Shown: positions 25,296-33,591 of the stretch, piece after piece | Position numbering within the stretch: the first letter of the stretch is position 1 | How the letters are laid out: each line of letters starts with the position of its first letter | Assembly (NCBI GenBank): GCA_020636225.1 | Contig: JACJYI010000003.1 | Coordinates: 310,001 to 374,000 of the forward strand | Source: Lewinellaceae bacterium | GTDB lineage: Bacteria; Bacteroidota; Bacteroidia; Chitinophagales; Saprospiraceae | DNA length: 64,000 nucleotides | Direction of reading: 5' to 3' | The notes under the pieces: generated by a model | The model's input: only the letters and a program-made list of their open reading frames with translations | The model's database searches: none | What the model was told of the DNA's origin: nothing | Made by a program: the position numbers and the translations under genes

Positions 25296-26408
25296 CTATC
25301 GAAAGAGTTCCGCGGAAATGTGATCGGCGAAATCCAGGCCGGCCTCGGTGAGGGTGAAGATGCCGTCCTGGCCACGGACCCAGCCGTTTGTCAGGAATTG
25401 TTCCACTGCGGATAGAAAGAACTGCTGATCATCCCGAGAGAGATCCTCCAGGCGGCAGCCCCATTTGGTGCGCAATCGGGTCAGTACGTATTCATTGTAT
25501 TGATCCGCAGCGGAGAGGGTCTCCACTTCGCGCACAGGATGCCCCTCCCTCATGCCCCGGATATAGGCCGGATTATTGGCCACATTCCAGGACCTCGTCT
25601 GTCCGTCAAAGCTGTGTGCTGCCGGGCCGAGACCCAGATAGGGTTGGCCCTGCCAATAGCTGGTGTTGTGCCGGGAATGCCGACCAGGCAAGGACCAGTT
25701 GCTGATCTCGTAGTGATCATATCCCGCTTCGGCCAGGGTGTGGCGGAGGAGGGCAAACTGGCGGACCGTCTGCTCATCATTCGGAGCAGGAGAGGTGCCT
25801 GTCTTGACAAAATGGGCCAGGGCAGTTTTGGGTTCGACGGTCAGGGCATAGGCTGACAGATGGTCCACCCCTGCTTCGACCATGGTGGCGATGTTGTTCA
25901 GGAACGTGTCGTCGCTCATGCCGGGAGTGCCATAGATCAGGTCGGCATTGAGGCTCTGGAACCCGGTTGTCCTGGCCAGCCGTAAGGAAGCCAGGGCCTG
26001 CTGTGCATCATGACTTCGGTTCATGTACGCCAGGTCCTCATCGGCAAAGGACTGGATGCCTATAGAGAGGCGATTGATCCCGATGTTCAGCAGGTTGTCC
26101 AGATAGGCAGCATTCAGATCATCCGGGTTGGCTTCCAGGGTGACTTCGGCGTCCTTCGAGATGGAATATTGATCGTGGAGGAGGGAGAGGAGAGTGGACA
26201 GTTCGTCTGCCGAGAGGACGGACGGTGTGCCTCCGCCGAAATAGATGGTGGAGAAGGAGGTGGTGGACCAATCCTCTCGCCTGGCGATCAACTCCAGTTG
26301 CAGGGCGGAAAGGAGGTCATCCTTGAGCCCCAGGGAGGTGGAAAAATGGAAGTTGCAATAATGGCAAGCCTTGCGGCAAAAGGGGATATGCAGATAGATG
26401 CCAGCCAT
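25296..26408 (-). CDS. hemW: Radical SAM haem chaperone HemW
   Basis: 370 residues, related to oxygen-independent coproporphyrinogen oxidase but of the HemW type. The [4Fe-4S] SAM motif is C11-x3-C15-x2-C18 (PFCRKACHYCNFHF); oxidase-type HemN has an additional Cys after the motif, which is absent here. GGGTPS (~66-71), EANPDD and GIQSF are further radical-SAM features. HemW inserts haem into respiratory enzymes. A -7-like TACCTTCG (26420 down to 26413) ends exactly five bases before the ATG, predicting a leaderless mRNA. It follows trxA after 97 bases. Confidence 0.9.
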   Translation of the reverse strand: MAGIYLHIPFCRKACHYCNFHFSTSLGLKDDLLSALQLELIARREDWSTTSFSTIYFGGGTPSVLSADELSTLLSLLHDQYSISKDAEVTLEANPDDLNAAYLDNLLNIGINRLSIGIQSFADEDLAYMNRSHDAQQALASLRLARTTGFQSLNADLIYGTPGMSDDTFLNNIATMVEAGVDHLSAYALTVEPKTALAHFVKTGTSPAPNDEQTVRQFALLRHTLAEAGYDHYEISNWSLPGRHSRHNTSYWQGQPYLGLGPAAHSFDGQTRSWNVANNPAYIRGMREGHPVREVETLSAADQYNEYVLTRLRTKWGCRLEDLSRDDQQFFLSAVEQFLTNGWVRGQDGIFTLTEAGLDFADHISAELFR

Positions 26409-26505
26409 GGTGCGAAGGTAGGGGAAAGACCAGAGCCGGCAACGATCCGGATCACAAAGGATCCATCACGACTTGCGGATTCTTTGCTGGAAGGCTGGGT
26501 CGATC

Positions 26506-26847
26506 TCAGAGCTGACTGCGCAGGGCCTCGATCAATGCCGGTGCGGGTGCTACGCCTGACTGCCGCCAGACAGACTTGCCATTCTTGAAGATCATGATGG
26601 TGGGAATGGACTGGACTTTCAGGGCACCAGCCAACTGGCCGTTGCGGTCCACATCGATCTTGATGATCTCCACCTGGTCGCCCAATTCCTTCTTGACCTC
26701 CTTGAGGATGGGGGGCATCATGCGGCAGGGGCCACACCAGTCGGCATAGAAATCGACCAGGACCGGCTTCGGGCCTTTGATCAATTCACTGAAGCTGACC
26801 TTTTTGGGGGCCTCGGTTGTCTCGGTTTTCTTGTTGAATCCAAACAT
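26506..26847 (-). CDS. trxA: Thioredoxin
   Basis: A 113-residue protein-disulfide reductase of the cytoplasm. The redox site WCGPC is at residues 37-41, the cis-Pro loop is VQSIPTIMIF, and the usual C-terminal helix ends the protein. It has a ~12-residue charged N-terminal extension (FNKKTETTEAPKK) before the fold and no signal peptide. GATCTTTG (26859 down to 26852), seven of eight bases of the -7 consensus, is followed after four bases by the ATG, so a leaderless transcript is predicted. Confidence 0.94.
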   Translation of the reverse strand: MFGFNKKTETTEAPKKVSFSELIKGPKPVLVDFYADWCGPCRMMPPILKEVKKELGDQVEIIKIDVDRNGQLAGALKVQSIPTIMIFKNGKSVWRQSGVAPAPALIEALRSQL

Positions 26848-27013
26848 GGTACAAAGATCGGTCTTGTCACCCTGGTTTGTCAGTGATCTGTGTCACAAGG
26901 TGGAATTGCCGGATTTTCGTGATCTTCACGGAGCGACCGGGGCCCGTTCACGTAAACATCAACCAACCATTGGAAAGAGGGCTGCCAGTTGACGAACCAG
27001 CGAAAATCACCTC

Positions 27014-27619
27014 ATGTTCTACGCCTACAAGGGATTCATTCCCGTCGTTCATCCTTCTTCATTTGTTCATCCCCAAGCGGTGGTGACGGGCAATGTGATC
27101 ATCGGTCGCGATGTCTACATCGGACCGGGAGCGGCAATCCGGGGAGACTGGGGCGGGATAGAGATCCAGGATGGTTGCAATGTACAGGAGAATTGCACCA
27201 TTCACATGTTTCCGGGGATCACGGTGGTATTGGAGGAGGCCGCACATATCGGCCATGGCGCCATCATCCACGGTGCGCGGATCGGGCGGAACAGCCTGGT
27301 CGGGATGAACAGCGTGCTCATGGATGAAGTGGTGATCGGTGCAGAGTGTATCATCGGTGCCCTGACCTTCATCAAGGCAGGTGAACAGATCCCAGACCGA
27401 AGTGTCGTGGCCGGGAATCCGGGCAAGGTGATCAAGGCCGTGACGGATGAGATGATCGCCTGGAAAACCAAAGGCACACGGCTTTACCGGGCCTTGCCGG
27501 AAGAATGCCATGCTCACCTCAAACCCTGCGACCCACTGCCGGAGTTGCCTGACTTTCGCCCCGAACAGGAGATGTTGTATCAAACCTGGAATTCGATCAA
27601 GAAAAGCAAGCCTTCATGA
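27014..27619 (+). CDS. PaaY-type gamma-carbonic-anhydrase-family hexapeptide protein
   Basis: A 201-residue left-handed beta-helix protein. Hexapeptide repeats run from ~17 to ~140 (VVTGNVIIGRDVYIGPGAAIRG, RIGRNSLVGMNSVLMDEVVIGAECIIGA). Likely metal ligands are His64 (TIHMF), His81 and His86 (HGAIIHG), matching the gamma-CA triad spacing. The C-terminal helix region (TDEMIAWKTKGTRLYRALPEEC) is the PaaY/CaiE signature. PaaY is a thioesterase in phenylacetate degradation, but no other paa gene is nearby, so the role here may be a general thioesterase or carbonic anhydrase. Its stop overlaps the start of the next gene by four bases. Confidence 0.85.
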   Translation: MFYAYKGFIPVVHPSSFVHPQAVVTGNVIIGRDVYIGPGAAIRGDWGGIEIQDGCNVQENCTIHMFPGITVVLEEAAHIGHGAIIHGARIGRNSLVGMNSVLMDEVVIGAECIIGALTFIKAGEQIPDRSVVAGNPGKVIKAVTDEMIAWKTKGTRLYRALPEECHAHLKPCDPLPELPDFRPEQEMLYQTWNSIKKSKPS

Positions 27620-28131
27620 GAAAGATGATCCTTTACACCGCCATCAGTCTGGATGGTTACATTGCCGGTCCTCAGGGTGAGATCGACTGGTTGTATAGCG
27701 ATGATGATTATGGTTATTACGACTTCTATGAGACCATCGATACACTGCTGATGGGCCGTACCACATACGATTTTATCGCGCAGTTTTCCCCCTACCCGCA
27801 TGCCGACCGGATGAACTATGTCTTTACCAGGACATTGACGGCAGCTCCGTCTGACCACCTTCGCTTCGTGGCCGGGGATCCTGTCGAGTTTGCGCGAACG
27901 CTCAAGGCGGAAGAGGGGAAACCTATCTGGCTGGTTGGCGGCGGGCAGATCAATGCGATCCTGTTCGAGGCAGGGCTGGTCGATGAGATCATCCTCTCGA
28001 TCCATCCGACCATCCTGGGCCGGGGGATCCACCTGTTTACCGGTCCGGTCAGCCAGACGAATTTCAAGACCATCCAGGTCAAGACCTTTCCTTCCGGTCT
28101 GGTGCAATGGCATGGCGAACGGCAGCTTTGA
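27616..28131 (+). CDS. Dihydrofolate-reductase-like (RibD C-terminal domain) protein
   Basis: 171 residues of the RibD-C/DHFR fold. MILYTAISLDGYIAGPQGEIDWL, TLLMGRTTYDF, IWLVGGGQINAILFEAGLVDEIILSIHPTILGRGIHLF are the standard NADPH-binding and dimer blocks of the YyaP/YwjB group. The true substrate is unknown; members are not usually dihydrofolate reductases. The ATG overlaps the preceding stop (27616-27619), so the two genes are translationally coupled. Confidence 0.85.
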   Translation: MRKMILYTAISLDGYIAGPQGEIDWLYSDDDYGYYDFYETIDTLLMGRTTYDFIAQFSPYPHADRMNYVFTRTLTAAPSDHLRFVAGDPVEFARTLKAEEGKPIWLVGGGQINAILFEAGLVDEIILSIHPTILGRGIHLFTGPVSQTNFKTIQVKTFPSGLVQWHGERQL

Positions 28132-28524
28132 ATGATCCAAGATCCACTGCTGAGAAAGCTTGAATACAAGCCGGGCATGGCGGTGGGCCACTGGCCGGAG
28201 CAGATCCTGTACGGTGCCTTGCTACGGGAAGAATGGCAACCCGTCACGCAGCCACCCAAGGAAATGGCCCTGGACCTGATCCATCTTTTTTGTCCGGACC
28301 AGATCACATTGGAAGCTCAATTCCTCCGCTGGAAGGCGGCCATGAAGAAGACTGGCCGGTTGTGGGTCAGCTGGCCGAAGCGAAGTTCACGGGTGGCCAG
28401 TGATCTCGATGAGAACATCCTGAGAGACTATGGCCTGGCCAATGGCCTGGTCGATGTCAAGGTGGCCTCTGTGGATGAGGTCTGGAGTGCGCTCAAGTTC
28501 GTCTATCGCTTGCAGGACCGATGA
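28132..28524 (+). CDS. DUF3052-like small protein
   Basis: 130 residues, starting directly after the preceding stop. The C-terminal part (ASDLDENILRDYGLANGLVDVKVASVDEVWSALKFVYR) closely follows the DUF3052 pattern, as does the WVSWPKRSS strand before it. DUF3052 proteins are small and cytoplasmic, and resemble SAM-less Rossmann halves. No function is known. It is the last gene of the three-gene unit and converges on the RES toxin with two bases between stops. Confidence 0.75.
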   Translation: MIQDPLLRKLEYKPGMAVGHWPEQILYGALLREEWQPVTQPPKEMALDLIHLFCPDQITLEAQFLRWKAAMKKTGRLWVSWPKRSSRVASDLDENILRDYGLANGLVDVKVASVDEVWSALKFVYRLQDR

Positions 28525-28526
28525 AT

Positions 28527-28991
28527 TCACATCCCCCGTTGCAGGAGTCGGGTATCCAGGGGAAATGGTTCCTCCCGCAACAAGCTGATGTGGTGAAATC
28601 CATCCAGGAGCGGATTGATCAGGAGATTCCATTCATCGGTCACGATCGCCGAGGGTGCCAGCACGAGCAGGTGGTGCTCCAGCAATGCCGAGCCGAATGC
28701 TTGCGACGACCTGCCGGCAGGTTTCTGGTCCCAATGCTCGGGTAGTTCTGACCATTCCATCTTGCGAATGGGTTGATCATCGGGGATGTCGATGGTCTGC
28801 AGGATGAAATCCCGGGGGATCAATGAACGAGGCAGATGGGCAAGGATCTCCACCAGGGCCAGGGCGCGACTGGTGGCGGTATAGATCGTTTCCTGCCCGA
28901 CCGTATTCCATCGACCGGGGTATAGGGCGGCGCCCTTGCCGGAAAGGGATCCGGCATAGCGCCGTCTGGTCAGCCGGTAGACCTGCATCAC
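28527..28991 (-). CDS. RES-domain toxin (NAD+ phosphorylase family)
   Basis: A 154-residue toxin-family protein. MMQVYRLTRRRYAGSLSGKGAALYPGRWNTVGQETIYTATSRALALVEILAHL contains the R...G...S/E motif that names the RES fold; the conserved Arg, Glu and Ser (SSQAFGSALLEHH) are present. Characterised members (MbcT, RES of Photorhabdus) deplete NAD+. The length is normal and nothing looks truncated. Its ATG overlaps the antitoxin stop by four bases, in the usual antitoxin-first order. Confidence 0.9.
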   Translation of the reverse strand: MMQVYRLTRRRYAGSLSGKGAALYPGRWNTVGQETIYTATSRALALVEILAHLPRSLIPRDFILQTIDIPDDQPIRKMEWSELPEHWDQKPAGRSSQAFGSALLEHHLLVLAPSAIVTDEWNLLINPLLDGFHHISLLREEPFPLDTRLLQRGM

Positions 28992-29494
28992 GTAAAGATG
29001 CCGTGTTCCATCCGACTCAATTCATCACAGATCAGGGCTGAGCCATGTGTATCGCTGAGCATGTCCAGCGGTTTGCGGTCCCGGAACTGGTAGTTGGGAG
29101 TCTCAAGCCATTGCCGGAAAGCTTCGGGGGAGTCGAAGAAGGCCAGGCCCAGATCAGTGACCTGGGCCACGTCCAGGATCTTTTCAGACTGATACCGGCG
29201 AAATCGGAACTCAGGCCCTTCCTTGGCGTAGCGGCTCAGGGTCTTCTCTGAGATATCCAGGATATGGCTCCATTCCCTTTCGGACAGGACGGATCGATCC
29301 CGGATGATGGCAAACAGGGTGTAGGGAAGCCCTGCCTGGATGATCCTGGACAGCTCCAGGGGATGGGTGAACAACTCGTCCGGCAAATGGGCCCGGGTAT
29401 TTCGCTTTTTCGTCCTGCCAGGTGAGGGAAAGGCCAACAGACCTTCCATGACTTTGCTGATTGTGGATTCAAGATCGGGGTAAGCCGCCATCAT
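28988..29494 (-). CDS. Xre/MbcA/ParS-type antitoxin
   Basis: 168 residues. The C-terminal ~60 residues (ILDVAQVTDLGLAFFDSPEAFRQWLETPNYQFRDRKPLDML) are the DUF2384 toxin-binding domain of MbcA/ParS/Xre antitoxins. The middle region (LSEREWSHILDISEKTLSRYAKEG) is the helix-turn-helix DNA-binding part. It should neutralise the RES protein encoded by the overlapping downstream gene and repress its own promoter, probably through the inverted repeat next to its start. Confidence 0.9.
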   Translation of the reverse strand: MMAAYPDLESTISKVMEGLLAFPSPGRTKKRNTRAHLPDELFTHPLELSRIIQAGLPYTLFAIIRDRSVLSEREWSHILDISEKTLSRYAKEGPEFRFRRYQSEKILDVAQVTDLGLAFFDSPEAFRQWLETPNYQFRDRKPLDMLSDTHGSALICDELSRMEHGIFT

Positions 29495-29495
29495 T

Positions 29496-29528
29496 GGAAT
29501 TTTGTCTTCAATTTAAGGACAATTTTCC
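29496..29528 (-). promoter_or_regulatory. Imperfect inverted repeat, likely antitoxin operator
   Basis: GGAATTTTGTC at 29496-29506 and GACAATTTTCC at 29518-29528 match at nine of eleven positions as inverted arms with an 11-base spacer. The repeat ends two bases before the antitoxin ATG on the minus strand. Autoregulation by Xre-type antitoxins is well established; binding here is inferred. Confidence 0.55.
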
Positions 29529-29566
29529 AAATCAAAAAGTTCCATGTCGAAAGGATTCAGGGCGCG

Positions 29567-30457
29567 TCAGGCCGGTTTTTCCGGGAATTTGGTGATCTCG
29601 ATCGTCGTGGAGGCCATCTGGACACGTCCCTGACTCTTCTCGACGGCCTTGAGTAGGTCAATGGTCAAGAGGTTGCGGGTGATCCGTCTTCGCTTGTAGT
29701 CCACGGTATATCGTAGGACGAACTCAACCCAGTTGTCATTGGCTGACCGGCTGACCGTGGGTTGTGTGGAGGCATCCTCGATCATGTATTTCTTGACCAT
29801 GCCCTTCCAGGTTTGCTGGGCAGTGCTGGCATACGCCATGAGGTGGGTATCGGCGATGGAATTCAGGATGTGTTCCACTTCATCGTAGTCACTACCATAT
29901 CGGATCGGCACCTTGATCTCATCCCAGATGAAGGGGAAATCCGCGGAATAATTGAAGACAGGTTCCTTGAACACAAAGCTGTTGGCGATGCGGACGATGC
30001 GCCCGTTATACTGATCACTATCCACCCATTGGCCCATTTCCATGAGTGTCGTTCGCAGGACGCCGATGTCAATGACATCCCCTTTGATGCCACCCAGCTG
30101 GACCCGGTCACCAGTCCGATAGAAACCGGCGAACAGGATGGCCATCCATCCCGCTACACTGCCAATCACCTCTTGCAGGGCGAAGGCGATTCCGGCGCCG
30201 GCGACACCTAAGGCCAGACCCAACCCGCTGAGGCGTACCTGGAAGGCATTGAGGATCGCCAGAAGGATGAACAGGTAGCCCAGGAAGGTTATGGATTTGC
30301 GAAATCGGTACCGGTTTTCGCTGTCCTCTACCCTGGAAAATATCCGTTGACGGATCAGCACGGTCACACTCCAGATTAGGGCAACCCATCCGGCGGCGAT
30401 GATGGCTCTACGCAGGGTGGGGTCAGCGATCCAGTTTTCAAGAAAATGATCCATCAT
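29567..30457 (-). CDS. MscS-family mechanosensitive channel
   Basis: About 296 residues. Three hydrophobic segments occur near residues 14-35, 50-72 and 74-105. The pore-lining third one (LGLALGVAGAGIAFALQEVIGSVAGWMAILF) has the Gly/Ala-rich pattern of MscS TM3. The cytoplasmic beta domain follows (YRTGDRVQLGGIKGDVIDIGVLRTTLMEM). It protects against hypo-osmotic shock. The start is one of two consecutive Met codons (30457 or 30454); a longer upstream frame lies within the permease gene and is disregarded. It follows the ABC operon by 89 bases and may or may not be co-transcribed. Confidence 0.9.
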   Translation of the reverse strand: MMDHFLENWIADPTLRRAIIAAGWVALIWSVTVLIRQRIFSRVEDSENRYRFRKSITFLGYLFILLAILNAFQVRLSGLGLALGVAGAGIAFALQEVIGSVAGWMAILFAGFYRTGDRVQLGGIKGDVIDIGVLRTTLMEMGQWVDSDQYNGRIVRIANSFVFKEPVFNYSADFPFIWDEIKVPIRYGSDYDEVEHILNSIADTHLMAYASTAQQTWKGMVKKYMIEDASTQPTVSRSANDNWVEFVLRYTVDYKRRRITRNLLTIDLLKAVEKSQGRVQMASTTIEITKFPEKPA

Positions 30458-30546
30458 CGGGTGATTGACTGTCCCGGGGACCTTGACGAATGATCGAGGT
30501 TTCCGAGGTCGGAACCAGTTGCTCCAAGATACGGAAACAGCTGGGC

Positions 30547-31665
30547 TTATCCTCGTTTCCGATAGTTCCAGATGGCAACGCTGTTCAACACCAGGGCCAG
30601 GACAGCCATGGAGCCGAACTGCATACCGAGATCGCGAAATCCACTCCCCTTGATCACCACCATACGCATGACCGACACGAAATAGGTGACCGGATTGAAG
30701 CGAGTCATGACCTGGGCCCAATCCGGCATGCTCTCGATCGGCGTATACAGTCCGCTCATCAGGATGAAGATCAGCATGAAGAAGAAACCGACCAGCATGG
30801 CCTGTTGTTGGGTATCCACAAATGTGGAGATCAGCAGGCCGAATCCGAGCACAGCGAGAAGAAAGACCCCGGCAAAGGCATAGATCACGATGAGGGGCCC
30901 GACGGGGATGATGCCGTAGACGATAAAGCTGATGATCAGACCAACGGTGAGGACGACAAATCCCAACAGCCAGAACGGGATCAGTTTTCCCAGAATGACC
31001 TGGGATTTTCGCAGGGGCGTCACATTGAGCTGTTCAATGGTGCCGATCTCTTTTTCTACCACGATGTTCAATGCTGCCAGGAATCCGCCCACCATAGTGA
31101 GCAGGATGGTCAGGATACCCGGCACCATGAACAGCGGGTAGGACAGGTGAGGATTGAACCATACGTTCGGCACCACTTCGATCCGGGGTTGGGGAAAGAA
31201 CCTGGGAAACTGGATCCACTCCGTCCGGATTTGATTGTTGAAATTGCGAATGGATTGGGAGAGATAGGCACTCCCCAGATTGGCTTTGACCCCGTTGATG
31301 GCATTCACGGCCATGAAGAGCTCTGCCTCGTTGTTCCGTACCAGGTCGCGTTCAAATCCACGAGGGATCTGCAGGACCAGGTCGGCATGATCCGCTTCTA
31401 CCTCATCCAGGGCATCCTGAAATGATCCGCTCAGCTTGTTCAGGCGAAAATAGGGGGAGCCATCGATCATGCTGATCAACTGGCGACTGTAGGGAGAGTG
31501 GTCCTGGTCAACGATCGCCACATTGACATTCTTTACTTCATAGTCAGCGGCCATCGGCAAGACGATCAGCTGGATGGCCGGCATCAGGAACATGATCCGC
31601 AGGATGGCCGGATTGCGAAAGATCTGGCGAAACTCTTTTTCCAACAGAAATCGAAGGGTGCGCAT
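30547..31665 (-). CDS. ABC-2 type permease (YbhR-like)
   Basis: A 372-residue inner-membrane permease. One N-terminal membrane segment (~22-40) is followed by a large periplasmic domain (~45-175) and five C-terminal segments from ~180. The pattern MRTLRFLLEKEFRQIFRNPAILRIMFLMPAIQL and FNPHLSYPLFMVPGILTILLTMVGGFLAALNIVVEKEIGTIEQLNVTPLRK is that of YbhR/YhhJ-type exporters. It pairs with the permease encoded 17 bases upstream. Substrate unknown (drug or lipid export in relatives). Confidence 0.92.
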   Translation of the reverse strand: MRTLRFLLEKEFRQIFRNPAILRIMFLMPAIQLIVLPMAADYEVKNVNVAIVDQDHSPYSRQLISMIDGSPYFRLNKLSGSFQDALDEVEADHADLVLQIPRGFERDLVRNNEAELFMAVNAINGVKANLGSAYLSQSIRNFNNQIRTEWIQFPRFFPQPRIEVVPNVWFNPHLSYPLFMVPGILTILLTMVGGFLAALNIVVEKEIGTIEQLNVTPLRKSQVILGKLIPFWLLGFVVLTVGLIISFIVYGIIPVGPLIVIYAFAGVFLLAVLGFGLLISTFVDTQQQAMLVGFFFMLIFILMSGLYTPIESMPDWAQVMTRFNPVTYFVSVMRMVVIKGSGFRDLGMQFGSMAVLALVLNSVAIWNYRKRG

Positions 31666-31682
31666 GAGAGGTCGGTTGGCGG

Positions 31683-32789
31683 TTAGGTCAGGCGGATATC
31701 AAACTTGCGCCAGCTGAGCACAAAGAGAAAGACGGTCATCCCCAGGAGGATCAGCGTTTCCTTCCAGATGGACATGAAGCCGAGCCCCTTGATCATCACA
31801 TCCTTGACAATGAGGTAGTACCATTTGGCCGGGACCAGGTTGGACAAGACCTGGAGCGGCAGGGGCATGTTCTCGATCGGAAACATGAAGCCGCTGAACA
31901 TCAGGGTCGGCAGGAGCAATCCGACCAGTGAGATGAACATGGCCATCATCTGGCTGTTGGTCGACGTGGAGATCAGCATCCCCAGGGCCAACGCAGTCAT
32001 GATGAACAAGCCACTCTCGGCATACAGTAGCAACAGGTTGCCGGCAATGGGCAATTCCAGCAGGGTGACACTCAGGAGGAGAATGGTAGTGAGGTTGACC
32101 AGCGATAATGCCAGGTATGGGACGGTCTTGGCCAGGATGAGGACCATCGGCTTCAGCGGGGAAACAAGAAGGACCTCCATGTTCCCCTGTTCCTTTTCCC
32201 GGACAATCGCAATGGAGGTCATCATGGCACAGATCAGCATCATGACCATGGCCATCACTCCGGGGACAAAATTGAAGGCACCCTTCAGCTGGGGGTTGTA
32301 CAGCATCCGCACTTCTGTATGAATGGAATAGGGCAATGGCTGATCGTCCCAGAGCTCCATCTGGACATCCTGGATGATGGCACTGGCATAGTTGATTAGC
32401 GTGCTGCCAAGATTGGGGTCTGAGGCATCGGCGACCAATTGGACCTGGGCATGGTGGGATTGCTCCAGGTCCCGGCCGAAGCCGGCTGGAAACACCACCA
32501 CCAGGTTGCTGTGACCGGCTTGGAAACTGCGCTCGATCTGATCATAGCTGGTCAGATGTTCGGCCAGGTCGAAGAACTGGCTGGCAGCCAGACGTTCGGT
32601 GATCAATCGGGTCTGCTCATCCTTGCTGAGATCGAGAACGGCGAATTTGCTGTTCTTGACCTCGTTGGTCAGGGCGAACCCGAAGAGGAGGATCTGGGCA
32701 ATGGGGATGCCCAGCAGCACAAAAAGCGTTCGCCGATCCCTGAGGATATGCTTGAACTCCTTGATTACATAGGTCCAGAACTCACTCAT
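31683..32789 (-). CDS. ABC-2 type permease (YbhS-like)
   Basis: A 368-residue inner-membrane permease of the same plan as its downstream partner. The Met at 32789 (MSEFWTYVIKEFKHILRDRRTLFVLLGIPIAQILLFG) is chosen because the longer frame reads into the ATPase gene region without protein-like composition. The MMTSIAIVREKEQGNMEVLLVSPLKP loop is the conserved ABC-2 coupling region. It lies 61 bases after the ATPase gene. Confidence 0.92.
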   Translation of the reverse strand: MSEFWTYVIKEFKHILRDRRTLFVLLGIPIAQILLFGFALTNEVKNSKFAVLDLSKDEQTRLITERLAASQFFDLAEHLTSYDQIERSFQAGHSNLVVVFPAGFGRDLEQSHHAQVQLVADASDPNLGSTLINYASAIIQDVQMELWDDQPLPYSIHTEVRMLYNPQLKGAFNFVPGVMAMVMMLICAMMTSIAIVREKEQGNMEVLLVSPLKPMVLILAKTVPYLALSLVNLTTILLLSVTLLELPIAGNLLLLYAESGLFIMTALALGMLISTSTNSQMMAMFISLVGLLLPTLMFSGFMFPIENMPLPLQVLSNLVPAKWYYLIVKDVMIKGLGFMSIWKETLILLGMTVFLFVLSWRKFDIRLT

Positions 32790-32850
32790 GGTTGGCGTGT
32801 TTTTCCCTCTTGCTTCAGTTGCTGCATGGCTGGCATCATGGTCATTCGGT

Positions 32851-33591
32851 CTATTCGCCCCGGGTCGCCTTCCTGGCCAGTTGCAGGAAGACCTCATCCA
32901 TGCTGGCAGCCTGGAAATCACGTTTCAGGTTGGCTGGGGTATCCATGGCGTCGATCCGGCCATCCACCATGATGGATACCCTGTCGCAATATTCCGCTTC
33001 GTCCATGTAGTGGGTGGTCACAAATACGGTAATGCCGCTGGCTGCAGCTTCATAGATCATCTCCCAGAAGGCCCGCCGTGTCACCGGGTCGACGCCACCG
33101 GTCGGTTCGTCCAGGAACACGATCTTGGGCCGGTGCAGGATGGCTACCGAAAAGGCCAGCTTCTGCTTCCATCCCAGGGGCAGGCTCCCGACCAGTTGCC
33201 CGGCTTCGTTCTCCAATCCCAGTCGCTGGAGAAGTTCACGGGTTCTGGTGGCCAACATGTTATCAGACAGGCCGTAGATGCCCCCATAGAATCGAATGTT
33301 CTCATTGACCGTGAGGTCCTGGTAGAGCGAAAAGCGCTGGCTCATGTAGCCGATGCTCCTCTTGATCTGTTCGGGTTGCTTGAGAAGGTCGTAACCGGCG
33401 ACACGGGCGGATCCGGAGGTAGGAAAGGAGAGCGCGATCAGCATCCGCATGGCGGTCGTCTTTCCTGCTCCATTCGCACCGAGGAAGCCAAAGATCTCAC
33501 CTTCCCTCACGTCAAAGGAGATATGGTCCACGGCGGTGAAATCGCCGAAGCGCTTGGTCAGTTCCCTGGCTTCTATGGCATGTTCAGGCAT
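32851..33591 (-). CDS. ABC transporter ATPase (YbhF C-terminal-half-like)
   Basis: 246 residues from the Met at 33591. Walker A GANGAGKTT and Walker B IVFLDEPTGG with H-loop TTHYMDEAEYCD are intact. The signature is degenerate: LPLGWKQK instead of LSGGxxQ, as in the second ATPase half of fused YbhF. It would work as a heterodimer with the ATPase encoded upstream, whose signature is canonical. Its start overlaps the upstream gene end by eight bases. Confidence 0.9.
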   Translation of the reverse strand: MPEHAIEARELTKRFGDFTAVDHISFDVREGEIFGFLGANGAGKTTAMRMLIALSFPTSGSARVAGYDLLKQPEQIKRSIGYMSQRFSLYQDLTVNENIRFYGGIYGLSDNMLATRTRELLQRLGLENEAGQLVGSLPLGWKQKLAFSVAILHRPKIVFLDEPTGGVDPVTRRAFWEMIYEAAASGITVFVTTHYMDEAEYCDRVSIMVDGRIDAMDTPANLKRDFQAASMDEVFLQLARKATRGE

